From Pachysolen tannophilus NRRL Y-2460 (taxonomy: Eukaryota; Ascomycota; Pichiomycetes; Alaninales; Pachysolenaceae), in the NCBI GenBank assembly GCA_001661245.1, contig KV454012.1:2015574-2079573 (forward strand): a stretch of 64,000 nt of DNA. The letters run 5' to 3'. Both the position numbers and the translations under genes were made by a program. Below the pieces are notes generated by a model, which worked only from the letters and a program-made list of their open reading frames with translations, had not been told where the DNA came from and did not search any database. Below, one piece after another: positions 19,838 to 29,115 of the stretch (positions are counted from its first letter, which is position 1; every line of letters begins with the position of its first letter).

Positions 19838-21167
19838 GAAAAAAAAAAAGGGAAAAAGAAAAGTTTTAGTATTAATTAATAAATTAAGTCAATAATTCCA
19901 TAGAACAATAGATCTAGCTGAAGAAAAAAAAAAACTAAAAGTATTATAAGAAACTCTCATCAAAAAGATACGAAAATATTAGGAAACATAGGGAAAACGG
20001 GGGTATTAATCATAGGTAAATTATAAAATAAATCAGGTTGGTTGATTTTAAGATTTTTTTAACTTTTTTTAACTTTTTTTTTTTTTTTTTTGTTTTTCTT
20101 TTTGTGGTCCAAATTGCAGTTGGGTTTGGTCTGTTTTGCTTATAATATATATTAATTAAACATAATCAAATATGTCTAGTTGAAAATATGTATATATTGC
20201 GTCCATATTCGTTAAAGGTAAAATTTTAATTTGCTGGAAAACCCTTTTTTTTCAGCCTTCGGCAATATCGCGCTTACTTCCATCTGCATCAAATTATTAA
20301 ATAAACGAATTTTTCATGCATTTTTTGTAAAAAACTAATTTTTAGAGACAAACTTTAGACGAAATTTGAAGCAAATAGAAATTAAAAAAGTATCTTGAAA
20401 AGTTGAAAATGAAAAAAAATGCAATAGCCGTTATATGGATTATGTGGCTTATGCTAGACAACCAATAATTCAAGTAAGACTTTTCTTTTTTTGGTTTTTT
20501 TGCTTTAAGCAAAAAAGGATCAGCGCGACAATCTTCAATTTCTTTAGATTTTCTTTGCTTTAAACTTAGCTAGCCAACTCAACGTCGATTGAAATTAATG
20601 AAAATAATAAAAAATGGTTCGACTGTATGGAACCGAAGAGATTTAAAAAGAAAAAAAATTGAATTTAAAAATTTTGGATTGGGGGATAATTCAGTAACAA
20701 TAAAGCATGCGGATTTCTGTCAAATCTAATTGCCCTGTACTGAGCTTTTATTTTACCTGCATATTTAATATGGATTCATGAGGCTCGAATCTTGAATAAA
20801 ATTTTAAACCTATTTTAAACTAATGCTTCTCGAGCAGTTTTTTTTTATTTTTTTTTTATTTTTTTTGTTTCCCTCTTTTTGTTGCAAACTTATATTATCA
20901 TTTTGACATATCGGACCAATCAGCTTTAGTTTGGTTACCGTCTAAGGGAGAGTTTTATTTTTATTTTTTTTTCCTAGAGGAAGTATATGGAAATTTTTTT
21001 CAGTAATACAGTAGGTAGTTGGGGCCCTAAAAGGAAATTTAATTCGAAGCAGAAAAAAAAAAGCTTGAAAATGCCAACCGGAATCTGCGGACTTCTGCAA
21101 GTTTAAAGACAAAGTGTAATGTAATGTAGGAAAACAAAATTTTTTTAAAAACAAGAAAGTACAATAA

Positions 21168-21176
21168 TTATCAGAT
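21168..21176 (-). promoter_or_regulatory. Iron-responsive GATA element (ATCTGATAA)
   Basis: TTATCAGAT, the complement of ATCTGATAA, is an exact match to the fungal iron-GATA consensus ATCWGATAA bound by repressors of the SreA/Fep1/Sfu1 type. It lies 228 bp upstream of the FRE start codon and about 100 bp upstream of a TATA box. In CUG-clade yeasts such sites mediate repression when iron is abundant. Confidence 0.6.
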
Positions 21177-21277
21177 TAATCAGATCTTTCAATCAAAATT
21201 TTTGCAAACCAACCAGTCAAGTATTTTCTTTTCACAAAGCCTTCCCGTTTTCTATTGAACATGCAAATAATTTGAGC

Positions 21278-21285
21278 TATAAAAG
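21278..21285 (+). promoter_or_regulatory. TATA box of FRE
   Basis: TATAAAAG about 119 bp upstream of the ATG at 21404, a usual distance for a regulated yeast promoter. Confidence 0.5.
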
Positions 21286-21403
21286 ATATATATTCCCCAG
21301 TATATTGTAAAAAGTTATAGTTTAATAAACTTATAAAGAATTTAAAAATTGGAAATCTGTCCTCGAGAAATATAGTAAAATTTTTCTTGTTTAAGCTTGA
21401 AGA

Positions 21404-23632
21404 ATGAAGAGGTTTTACAATTCAGAAAATGGAACACGTAGTTTCTCTGAAGCATTAAAGTGCATCCTTGTTACTGTTTTATTGTTTTCTGGGGTCGTTA
21501 GATCAGAAGCAAAACTTGATATTCCAGGTGTTATTCTTGTATATGCATGTGAAGCTGCTTGTGAAGATTATTTGTTTGGAGTTGATGCTACAACAGATTA
21601 TTATACTGAAATTTGTACTTATCCACCTGCTGTTGGAACAATTTTATACTGTATTAACAACTATACTGATTCAGAAACATGGATTAAGGAAGCATATACT
21701 AGTATGATACAAACCTGTGAAGGGGTATATGAATATAACGATACCTCGCTAGAGGAGGTATACGAAAATGCAACTGAATATATTGAAAGTTATACCGATA
21801 TTGCTAACATTTCTACTGATACCATTTATACTCCTTTGACTGTTGATATGACTTATGTTGATGAAGTTTTCAAAGGTTACAGTGGGATGTACGATAATTA
21901 TGATATGAGTCAATACTTTGGTGCTCTCGTTATATGTTATTGGGGTTTTGTTATGTTAATTGCTTCTTTATTTAACTTACTGAAAAGAATTGGAATCGCT
22001 GAGAAGCTTCACGGTAAATACATCAATTTCATTAGAAAGAATATCACCATACCTTCAGTTTGTGAAAAACATACAAAATTCGTTGGTGGTAACATTAAAT
22101 TCTTGAAAATGTTCAGTGCAATGTTCCCAATGAGAGTTGATATTGTAATTTTAACTGGTTATTTAATCATTACAATTGTGATTTTAGCTGTCAGATATAG
22201 ATATGACCCTTACAATGTTATTGAGTCAACACATGGTCTTCAAGTTGCTAGACTTCTAGCTGATAGAGCTGGTATTATTGCAATCTGTCATGTTCCATTA
22301 ATTATTGTTTTTGGTACAAGAAACAACTTATTACTTTTAGTTACCGGTTTTACACAATCAAATTTTATCTTATTTCATAAATGGATTGGTAGAGTAATGT
22401 TCTTTAATGCAGTTATTCATGGGTGTGCATATACAAATTATTGTATTGTTTATGGAAGTTATGCTGATTCAGATACTCACGACACCTATTTTAGGTACGG
22501 TATGACTGCATTGGTTGCTCTGGGTTTAATAATGGCGCAATCTTTCCATTTCTGGAGAAGGTACACCTATGAGATTTTCCTTTATGGACATATCATTCTT
22601 TCAGCTGTTTTCATTGTCGGCTGCTGGCATCATTGTAGTATTCTTGGATGGATGTCTTGGATTTATTCTGCAATTGCTCTTTGGGCTTTAGATGGATTTC
22701 TCAGACTTGTTAGAGTTTTGTGCTTTGGATTTCCAAAAGCTAGAATTGAAGCTATATCTGATGATACTTTAAAGATTACTGTTAATAGACCAAAGACCAG
22801 TTTTTTCTGGAGTCCAAGCCCAGGTCAATTTGTTTACGTTTATTTCTTAAGACCTACAATGTTTTGGGAATCACATCCTTTTACAATTACAGAATCTATC
22901 ATGAACGAAAAAGAATTATTATTTTTTGTTAAGGCTAAGAAGGGTGCAACCAAGAGATTATACAATTACATTTCTAAAAAAGAAGGTAAATTAGATCTTA
23001 ATACAAGAATCAGCATGGAAGGTCCATATGGTGATTCTGCTCCTATTTCGAATTATGATAACATTATTTTATATGCCGGAGGAAATGGTATCACTAGTCC
23101 TTTTGATCATGCCTTTAAATTATCTAGAAAAGAAGGTAAACAAAATCAATTTATCAAATTATATTGGGTTGTACAAAATTTGGAAGCAATGGAATGGTTT
23201 TATGAACAATTATCCTTATTGAAAGATACTAAAGTTTCTATTGAGGTTTATCTTACTAGAATGGTTGAATTACCAACAACATCGGAAAGCAAAAGTATTA
23301 CTTCTACCTCTGATGATAACGATAAAGACAAGGTCAATAACGAGAAGGTAAAATCTAAAGAATGTTCAGATTCAGATAATGATGTTCTTGCAGAACAATC
23401 CATTAATTACTTGAAAATGTACCAAGATCTTTCCTCGTTTGTTACTTTTAAATTGGGAAGACCTGATATGGCATCCTTGATGGAAAAAGATTTCGCTGAA
23501 TATCATGGCTCAAAAGCAGTCTTGGCATGTGGCCCACCAGACTTATGTGACATTATTAGAAAACTTACTGCCCTCAATTTAGACAAAAGTGATGGGAGAG
23601 TTGATTTATTTGAAGAATTACAAATTTGGTAA
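21404..23632 (+). CDS. Cell-surface ferric/cupric reductase (FRE family)
   Basis: A 742-residue flavocytochrome. A signal peptide occupies residues 1-36. A cysteine-containing extracellular part follows, then about seven membrane helices from residue 180. The ferric-reductase haem core includes FHKWIGRVMFFNAVIHG and YGHIILSAVFIVGCWHH, supplying the paired His ligands. The FAD motif HPFTITES is near 490. NADPH-binding motifs GPYGDSAP (near 541), GGNGITSP (near 560) and the C-terminal CGPPDLCD (near 708) are all present. These enzymes reduce Fe(III) and Cu(II) outside the cell before uptake by Fet3/Ftr1 and Ctr1. A polar Ser/Asp/Lys insertion of about 45 residues sits within the NADPH domain (near 625-670). 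The family is large, so no paralogue name is given. The upstream iron-GATA site fits iron regulation, and Mac1, encoded here too, is a known FRE activator. Confidence 0.9.
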   Translation: MKRFYNSENGTRSFSEALKCILVTVLLFSGVVRSEAKLDIPGVILVYACEAACEDYLFGVDATTDYYTEICTYPPAVGTILYCINNYTDSETWIKEAYTSMIQTCEGVYEYNDTSLEEVYENATEYIESYTDIANISTDTIYTPLTVDMTYVDEVFKGYSGMYDNYDMSQYFGALVICYWGFVMLIASLFNLLKRIGIAEKLHGKYINFIRKNITIPSVCEKHTKFVGGNIKFLKMFSAMFPMRVDIVILTGYLIITIVILAVRYRYDPYNVIESTHGLQVARLLADRAGIIAICHVPLIIVFGTRNNLLLLVTGFTQSNFILFHKWIGRVMFFNAVIHGCAYTNYCIVYGSYADSDTHDTYFRYGMTALVALGLIMAQSFHFWRRYTYEIFLYGHIILSAVFIVGCWHHCSILGWMSWIYSAIALWALDGFLRLVRVLCFGFPKARIEAISDDTLKITVNRPKTSFFWSPSPGQFVYVYFLRPTMFWESHPFTITESIMNEKELLFFVKAKKGATKRLYNYISKKEGKLDLNTRISMEGPYGDSAPISNYDNIILYAGGNGITSPFDHAFKLSRKEGKQNQFIKLYWVVQNLEAMEWFYEQLSLLKDTKVSIEVYLTRMVELPTTSESKSITSTSDDNDKDKVNNEKVKSKECSDSDNDVLAEQSINYLKMYQDLSSFVTFKLGRPDMASLMEKDFAEYHGSKAVLACGPPDLCDIIRKLTALNLDKSDGRVDLFEELQIW

Positions 23633-23989
23633 AGGATCAATTATTGCTTTTTTTTTTAATTTTTTTAGGGGGAACACACTTATCAAGTTTTATTGGACTT
23701 ACTTTTTTTCACTTTATATTACTTTATTTTATTTTAATTTATTCTATTCTAACTATTAGCTTATTTATATCAATTTATATATATATATATATACGTTTTC
23801 TCTTTTTTGGACTCTTAACTTTGCACTAAAGACGCATATTAAAAGTTTTTATGCATTTTATGTGCATAACTTTACATGTAGATAATTTTGAAGGAAAAAA
23901 AAAAAAAAAAAGAAAATAAAAAGTACCGCATTTTAACAACACACTTGCGTGCTATTTAATAAGCAATTAAGACGCATATAGCAAAGAGT

Positions 23990-24001
23990 ATGCGTACGCA
24001 T
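23990..24001. repeat. 12-bp perfect palindrome ATGCGTACGCAT
   Basis: Perfect palindrome within the GCGT/ACGC cluster. GC-rich palindromes are rare in DNA of this base composition. Confidence 0.7.
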
Positions 24002-24070
24002 TTTAATTTTTGATTTGCGCTCTATTTTGCGTGCTAGATAGTAAGTATAATTTTTCATATATATAGTATA

Positions 24071-24084
24071 GTAAAATTTTTCAC
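24071..24084 (-). promoter_or_regulatory. RRPE-like ribosome-biogenesis element
   Basis: On the minus strand the stretch reads GTGAAAAATTTTAC, matching the yeast RRPE core TGAAAAATTT found upstream of ribosome-biogenesis genes. It lies about 85 bp before RRT14, a nucleolar gene. No PAC element was seen nearby. Confidence 0.45.
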
Positions 24085-24168
24085 ACATAAAGAAAGGTTC
24101 TTTTATCTAAGTTTTTTTTTATTTCATTAGCTGTAGTTGAAGCTATAGTTTATGAATAGAAGAAGATC

Positions 24169-24783
24169 ATGTTTTCAGGTTCTTTTAGGTCTGAGAGTTC
24201 AAAATTGCAGTCACAAAATGCAATAAATAAGTTAATATCGAATTATTTACCTGGTTCGGAACAGATTGCATCAAGTAATTCAAGTAAAAAATTAAATAAG
24301 ATAAAACTTATAAAATCGGGTGCTCAGCTGATAAATAATAATCTGGTGAATCATAAATTTAATGAAAAGAATGAAGCTTTTAGAAGGAAATCACAGAAAA
24401 AGGAGAAATTAGTGAAAAGAAAGAAAGTTAAATCCATTTCAGAAGAAACTTTAAAATTAAACAGGGTAGCTAAAATAAATAAATTAAAATCAGAAAAAAA
24501 TTATAAAGACAAAGAATTAGTAGAAGTATTAGACAAAAAAGTTGAAATTTTGAAATCATGGGAATTATCTAATGAAAATGAATTGAAGGCATTAGAGCTG
24601 GAAATATTATCTATAAAGCAAAAAGAACAAAATAAGAGAAAGAAGACAAGGGCTAGAAGACAAGAGAAAAGCGAGTTTAACGAAAAGGTGAAAAAGGGTA
24701 TTATTTCTTATCCTGGATTGACTCCAGGGTTGGCACCAGTTGGGTTACTGGATGAAGATGAAGATGAGGAATCGGATTACTAG
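24169..24783 (+). CDS. RRT14: Nucleolar protein Rrt14 (regulator of rDNA transcription)
   Basis: A 204-residue, very basic protein with an N-terminal block NAINKLISNYLPGS, a Lys/Arg-rich helical middle, and the diagnostic C-terminal motif YPGLTPGLAPVG followed by an acidic tail (DEDEDEESDY). S. cerevisiae Rrt14 has 206 residues and the same end motif. It is reported to be nucleolar and to affect rRNA-gene transcription and ribosome biogenesis. The promoter carries an RRPE-like element, in keeping with that regulon. It converges on MET18, with only 75 bp between stops. Confidence 0.8.
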   Translation: MFSGSFRSESSKLQSQNAINKLISNYLPGSEQIASSNSSKKLNKIKLIKSGAQLINNNLVNHKFNEKNEAFRRKSQKKEKLVKRKKVKSISEETLKLNRVAKINKLKSEKNYKDKELVEVLDKKVEILKSWELSNENELKALELEILSIKQKEQNKRKKTRARRQEKSEFNEKVKKGIISYPGLTPGLAPVGLLDEDEDEESDY

Positions 24784-24858
24784 GTGCAGATTACTACATA
24801 TGATAATATTTTTTTAATAAATCTGCTTAATTTAAATAAATAAAATTTTGTTCATAAT

Positions 24859-27800
24859 TTAAGCCAAATCATAATAAATTTGTCTACAATCAGAGGCAAT
24901 TTTTCTAACAATTCTCTTTCTATCATCCAACACAGGAATTAAATTTCGAAGAATTCCACTTTTAAAATCTGCCAATGTGGCAGAGTCAACAACTTCTGGT
25001 AATTTCATTAAACATTGTAAACAATATACCTTGATATCACCATCATTAGTGGAATTGATTAATTCTAAAAATCTTGGAACAAAACGTTTAATATTTTCAA
25101 GTATTAATTTTTTCGATGATGATTCATCTTTCAATGTAATCAAGATAATCTTCAACGATGATTTGATGATTGTTTTGTCAGATTCTGAATTCGGTTCATA
25201 ATATAATGAACTTACTAACAGAGGAAAAATTGTTGGTAAATGAGGTAAAATTATTGAATCATCATCAACGTATTTCAAAATTAATGACAATGTAGCGACA
25301 TAATTTTTTTTCAAAATTGCAGATGGTGTTGAATTGAAACTTGCAATTAGTTTAGGGATTATATCATTGAAAAATTTTTGTTTGAATAATAAATTTATAT
25401 TAATATTGAATATGATTTTTTTGTTTAGTCCAAAAGAATTTTTGACAGATTTCTTATAAGCATTGAAAATTTCAGATTTAGAAACTAATACTTCAATTAA
25501 TTTAGAAGAAACAGATGAGAACCTATTGAAATCTAATAACTTGATTAAATACTCTCGGTAATTATCTGAAGATGAATCATTCTTCAAAATTAAAGCTTTT
25601 GTTATCCATGCCAAGACTTCCAAATTTTTCAAATCTTTATTACTCAACACAGCTGTGCTATTTAACTCAATTGGCTCAGTTAGTTCATTAAATAATAAAC
25701 TTAAAAATTCATGTTCTTCATTTGTGTTAGCTAAATATTTATCGATAACCAAACATAGATTCTGTAAGTATCCTAATCTCTCGTAATCTTCATGAATTAT
25801 AACATCTAATTGACACATCTTAATCAAATCTCGGATATACTCATGTATATCAACCGGTAATTTTGTTGTGGACTTATCAACGGCTGACAACAATTTTATA
25901 AATAAATTAACCAAGTTTGAAGGTTGTTCCAACAATTTAATTTGATAATTTAATGGTCTTGTCAATAAAATCTCAGAAGACGACGAGTCTCCATATACAA
26001 AAATTTTAAATAGGCTATCAACTATTACTTGATGTTTTGAGGAATTGGTATTGATTACGATCAATTTTGCGAGTTTGGATGAAACTTCAAGCAAACCGTA
26101 ATTTTCTTTTGAATGGAAGATATCGTTCTGTAAAATTAAATACAAAAATTGAGGCAAAAACGTTTTTAAATAATTATCGATTTCTAATTGTTGATTATGA
26201 TTTTCCATAGTTTTAGAAGTTTTAGTTAAAATCTCAATCATTGTTAATATTAAGTATTTAATATATTCTATGCTTGAGTTATTCGACAACAATGTATTCA
26301 ATTTATGCAACAATCTAATCATCAAGACATCTAATATCTCTTTATTTTCAACCATTGAAGATAAAATTTTCAAAAGGCTTTCCTTTGATTTAACAGTACT
26401 ATGATTGTCAACTTTTAAAGATATTTCTCCTTCCTTTTGAATTTCATTAGAGTCACTATCGGGCAATAATGCCAATAATTGAGGAACAGTTATTTCCAAT
26501 ATTAACTTTGGCTCTATAGATGAGACTGAAACAATTTTTTCTAATACTTCCTTAAACGTAGTAGGATTTGTGTCATCTATGAGAACTTCTGTAAAATATT
26601 GTACTATTAAGTTCAGTTCTTGGTAACTTAAAAAATCTTTCATTTTCACTAATTTAAATAAATTAGAAATGGCTAAACATCTCAACGTAACTTCATTCTT
26701 AGAGGATGACATTAAAGATTTACTTAGCAACATAAAGATATCATCTTTGTGTTTCAATATTTCTAAATTGTTTGGAAACTGATGATTCTGAGATAGTTTA
26801 GTATATGAATAGAGAAAAAATGACAAATTAATAATTAAAGCTCTTTGCTTTGGTACACTGACTCCTTCTTTTATACAAAGAAGAATAATGGGGAAACTTT
26901 TTGCGACAGTTAAGTTAAATATTTTTATCGAAGTTGATGACATGCTTGCTAGTATTAAAGCCGATTGTTTAGAATATTTAGCATCAGGAGCAGTCAAATT
27001 CTTAATCAACTCGTCTATGATCAACTCTATTGTGACGTATTCTTCAATTCCATCGTCATTAGATGTTACTTTGACCGTTAGTTGCTCTATTAATTTTAAA
27101 CTAAGCGGTATAATTTTATCTTCATCATTCGATGAGTTTTCATAATTTTTAATTAAATCCTCATAACTTTGCAAATCTGATAATTCATTGTGTAAAATTT
27201 CAAATTTTATAGCATTCCATAAAGAAATAGAATATTCTTTAACAGTTTTCACATTATAATTTTGAATACATGCTATTAAATTATTTAAAGCGTCTGCTTT
27301 TACCAAAGGTGAAGATGAAGTCAACTTTTGAGTCAAATTTGGAATTGAATCTTTAGCAAAAATCGAGTTGCAACTCAAGATTTTCCGCAATGCCGACTTT
27401 AATTCATCACTAGTTATCTTGTATGGATCATTTGGTGGAGGTTTAAATGATATTGGAAAATAACAAAAACTATTATCAAATAATTCTTCTGAATATTTGT
27501 TAATATCCAATGAAGTTGATATTTTATAATTTAATTCAAAAGAAATTAATAAATTTCTGGGATCTTTCTCTGAGGTGGATACTTTAATGAATGTTTCAAT
27601 AAATAAATTGTTTAAATTTGACAAAATAAAATTTTCAAACTTATTAAATAAATTTAACAATATACCAAATGCAACATATCTTTGTTTTGCTAAAAGTTGT
27701 CTGGAATCATAGTTTTCTTTTAAAGTTGATAATAAATCTGCTATCACTTCTGTTGATTTAAAATTATTCATTAATATTAAAGAAAGAATTCCAACAGAAG

Positions 27801-28119
27801 CCTCATTAAAATTATCAGATAACCTATTAATTAAAAACCCCATTAAAAAAAAGGAATCTTTCATTGCTAACTTGTTGCTTGGCAACTTATCCAAAATTAA
27901 AGATATCAACAATACCGACTTTGATCTCATTAACTCATTGTCCTGTGTTAAAAATTTACCTATATTTTGAACAAACTGTAATAAAGTTAATTTATCATCA
28001 ATAATTAAGGTTGACAAATCGATAATAATTTGTTCATTGGAATTATTTATATCAATTATATATTGATTAATTAGCGACTGGACTTCTTCCTCAATATTAT
28101 TATCCTTATTCTGTCCCAT
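24859..28119 (-). CDS. MET18: MMS19-type HEAT-repeat protein, Fe-S cluster targeting
   Basis: 1086 residues from the ATG at 28117-28119; the frame continues upstream without another ATG. The whole protein is helical HEAT-repeat sequence. The block near residues 225-270 (TSDELKSALRKILSC then LTQKLTSSSPLVKADALNNLIACI) is the typical start of the MMS19 core, and the C-terminal repeats end with LRNLIPVLDDRKRIVRK as in MMS19. With Cia1 and Cia2, Met18 delivers cytosolic Fe-S clusters to DNA polymerases, helicases such as Rad3, and sulfite reductase, which explains the Met phenotype. Length agrees with the yeast family (about 1030). Its partner CIA2 is also in this window. The promoter carries three TGTGGCT cores. 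Confidence 0.85.
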   Translation of the reverse strand: MGQNKDNNIEEEVQSLINQYIIDINNSNEQIIIDLSTLIIDDKLTLLQFVQNIGKFLTQDNELMRSKSVLLISLILDKLPSNKLAMKDSFFLMGFLINRLSDNFNEASVGILSLILMNNFKSTEVIADLLSTLKENYDSRQLLAKQRYVAFGILLNLFNKFENFILSNLNNLFIETFIKVSTSEKDPRNLLISFELNYKISTSLDINKYSEELFDNSFCYFPISFKPPPNDPYKITSDELKSALRKILSCNSIFAKDSIPNLTQKLTSSSPLVKADALNNLIACIQNYNVKTVKEYSISLWNAIKFEILHNELSDLQSYEDLIKNYENSSNDEDKIIPLSLKLIEQLTVKVTSNDDGIEEYVTIELIIDELIKNLTAPDAKYSKQSALILASMSSTSIKIFNLTVAKSFPIILLCIKEGVSVPKQRALIINLSFFLYSYTKLSQNHQFPNNLEILKHKDDIFMLLSKSLMSSSKNEVTLRCLAISNLFKLVKMKDFLSYQELNLIVQYFTEVLIDDTNPTTFKEVLEKIVSVSSIEPKLILEITVPQLLALLPDSDSNEIQKEGEISLKVDNHSTVKSKESLLKILSSMVENKEILDVLMIRLLHKLNTLLSNNSSIEYIKYLILTMIEILTKTSKTMENHNQQLEIDNYLKTFLPQFLYLILQNDIFHSKENYGLLEVSSKLAKLIVINTNSSKHQVIVDSLFKIFVYGDSSSSEILLTRPLNYQIKLLEQPSNLVNLFIKLLSAVDKSTTKLPVDIHEYIRDLIKMCQLDVIIHEDYERLGYLQNLCLVIDKYLANTNEEHEFLSLLFNELTEPIELNSTAVLSNKDLKNLEVLAWITKALILKNDSSSDNYREYLIKLLDFNRFSSVSSKLIEVLVSKSEIFNAYKKSVKNSFGLNKKIIFNININLLFKQKFFNDIIPKLIASFNSTPSAILKKNYVATLSLILKYVDDDSIILPHLPTIFPLLVSSLYYEPNSESDKTIIKSSLKIILITLKDESSSKKLILENIKRFVPRFLELINSTNDGDIKVYCLQCLMKLPEVVDSATLADFKSGILRNLIPVLDDRKRIVRKIASDCRQIYYDLA

Positions 28120-29115
28120 GATCTCTATGCTCTTCAACACTGATAAAGGTGAATAATTTAACCTATATGGTGTTTATCTTTGAAAGCTTGGAAATCATCA
28201 TGAATTCATAATAATGTCCAAAAAAGGACCGAAAAATCGATTTTGCAAAATTATTTCATCAGCCACAGATAAGTCTTTCATCAGCCACAAAAAACAAAAG
28301 TAATAAAATTTCCTCTTTTGGAAGTTTTAAAATATAAATGTGGCTAGTTTTTTTTTCTTCTGTTGATGTAATTTTTTACATGTATAAAAAATAGTATGGG
28401 AAAAGACCATTTAACTACCATTCACTTACAATCCGGTTTTTGATATGGATGGAACTTTTCTGGAAGCTCAAGTGGTTTTATTCTCCCTTTTCTAAATTCG
28501 GCTTTTTTTGATCTATTTTGTTTGTTTATGCGACTTATAGTTTAATATCAAGCTTAGATACTTTCAAAGACTTTGAAAGACTATATGCATTCACTACCTG
28601 CAGCTTAGATCTTTCGTAAAGTTATTTTTTTCACATTTTTTTAGTCAGTTGTAATGCAAATCTATCCCGAACTTACATGTTAACTTGTAGCTAGCTTAAT
28701 TGAGATTTGAATTTAAAAAGAAACAGTAAATGAAGAGATTTTTTTCTACTATGATAAAGTGAGTCTCATTTATGACTTTAGTGGAAATTAAATTTTTCCT
28801 TCAAGAGATAAAACCTTAAAACTAAATTGTATCTATTTTTTAAAGAGAGTTTTCATTTCTAGATTGATCACTTTTATTTTAATTTTTATTCAATTCATTT
28901 TTTTTTTTTTTTCTTTTTATACTGTTTTTTATAATAGTGACATAAAATATTATATTTAGGGTCTTAATTAAATAAGAACCAACAAAATCGTTTCTTGAAT
29001 ACAGAAAATCATTCAACTTCTAACTTTGAAAACGAAAAACAAAACAAAAAAAACAAATAATTAACTCCAAGTAGATCATGAAACAAGTAAATAATGGCCA
29101 ATGGCCATTGACAGG
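28120..29115. promoter_or_regulatory. MET18 upstream region with TGTGGCT cluster; BSC6-like 3' end
   Basis: 996 bp. Next to MET18 lies an exact 14-bp direct repeat, TTTCATCAGCCACA, at 28254-28267 and 28276-28289, and TGTGGCT again at 28339-28345. The remainder is AT-rich, with A/T runs near 28900 and 29040. No coding frame or RNA gene was found in the right-hand 700 bp. Confidence 0.55.
28254..28289 (-). promoter_or_regulatory. Two TGTGGCTG cores in a 14-bp direct repeat (Met31/32-like)
   Basis: On the MET18 sense strand each repeat unit reads TGTGGCTGATGAAA. The TGTGGC core is the Met31/Met32 zinc-finger site of sulfur-metabolism promoters (AAACTGTGGC). One unit is preceded by C, giving the fuller CTGTGGC. 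The units are 22 bp apart and lie about 135-170 bp from the MET18 ATG. Confidence 0.45.

Larger units (their letters stand above)
19838..21403. promoter_or_regulatory. Long region upstream of FRE with an iron-GATA site and TATA box
   Basis: 1.57 kb with no supported gene. It should hold the APJ1 3' end and an unusually long FRE promoter. Visible items: T-rich runs at 20050-20100 and 20838-20870, a palindrome with 10-bp arms TTTTTTGCTT/AAGCAAAAAA at 20496-20516, a TGTGGCT copy near 20442, TTATCAGAT at 21168-21176 and TATAAAAG at 21278-21285. Confidence 0.55.
23633..24168. promoter_or_regulatory. Region between FRE and RRT14 rich in GCGT/ACGC elements
   Basis: 536 bp. From 23829 to 24037 it holds many short elements: GACGCATA twice, TTGCGTGCTA twice, TTGCGCTC, and a 12-bp palindrome ATGCGTACGCAT. 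An RRPE-like element (gtgaaaaattttac on the minus strand) is at 24071-24084, about 85 bp before RRT14. Confidence 0.55.

Noticed and set aside
20942-21154. 70-codon frame upstream of FRE on the minus strand
   Set aside because: No ATG start, Phe/Lys-rich low complexity, and it overlaps the region just before the iron-GATA element.
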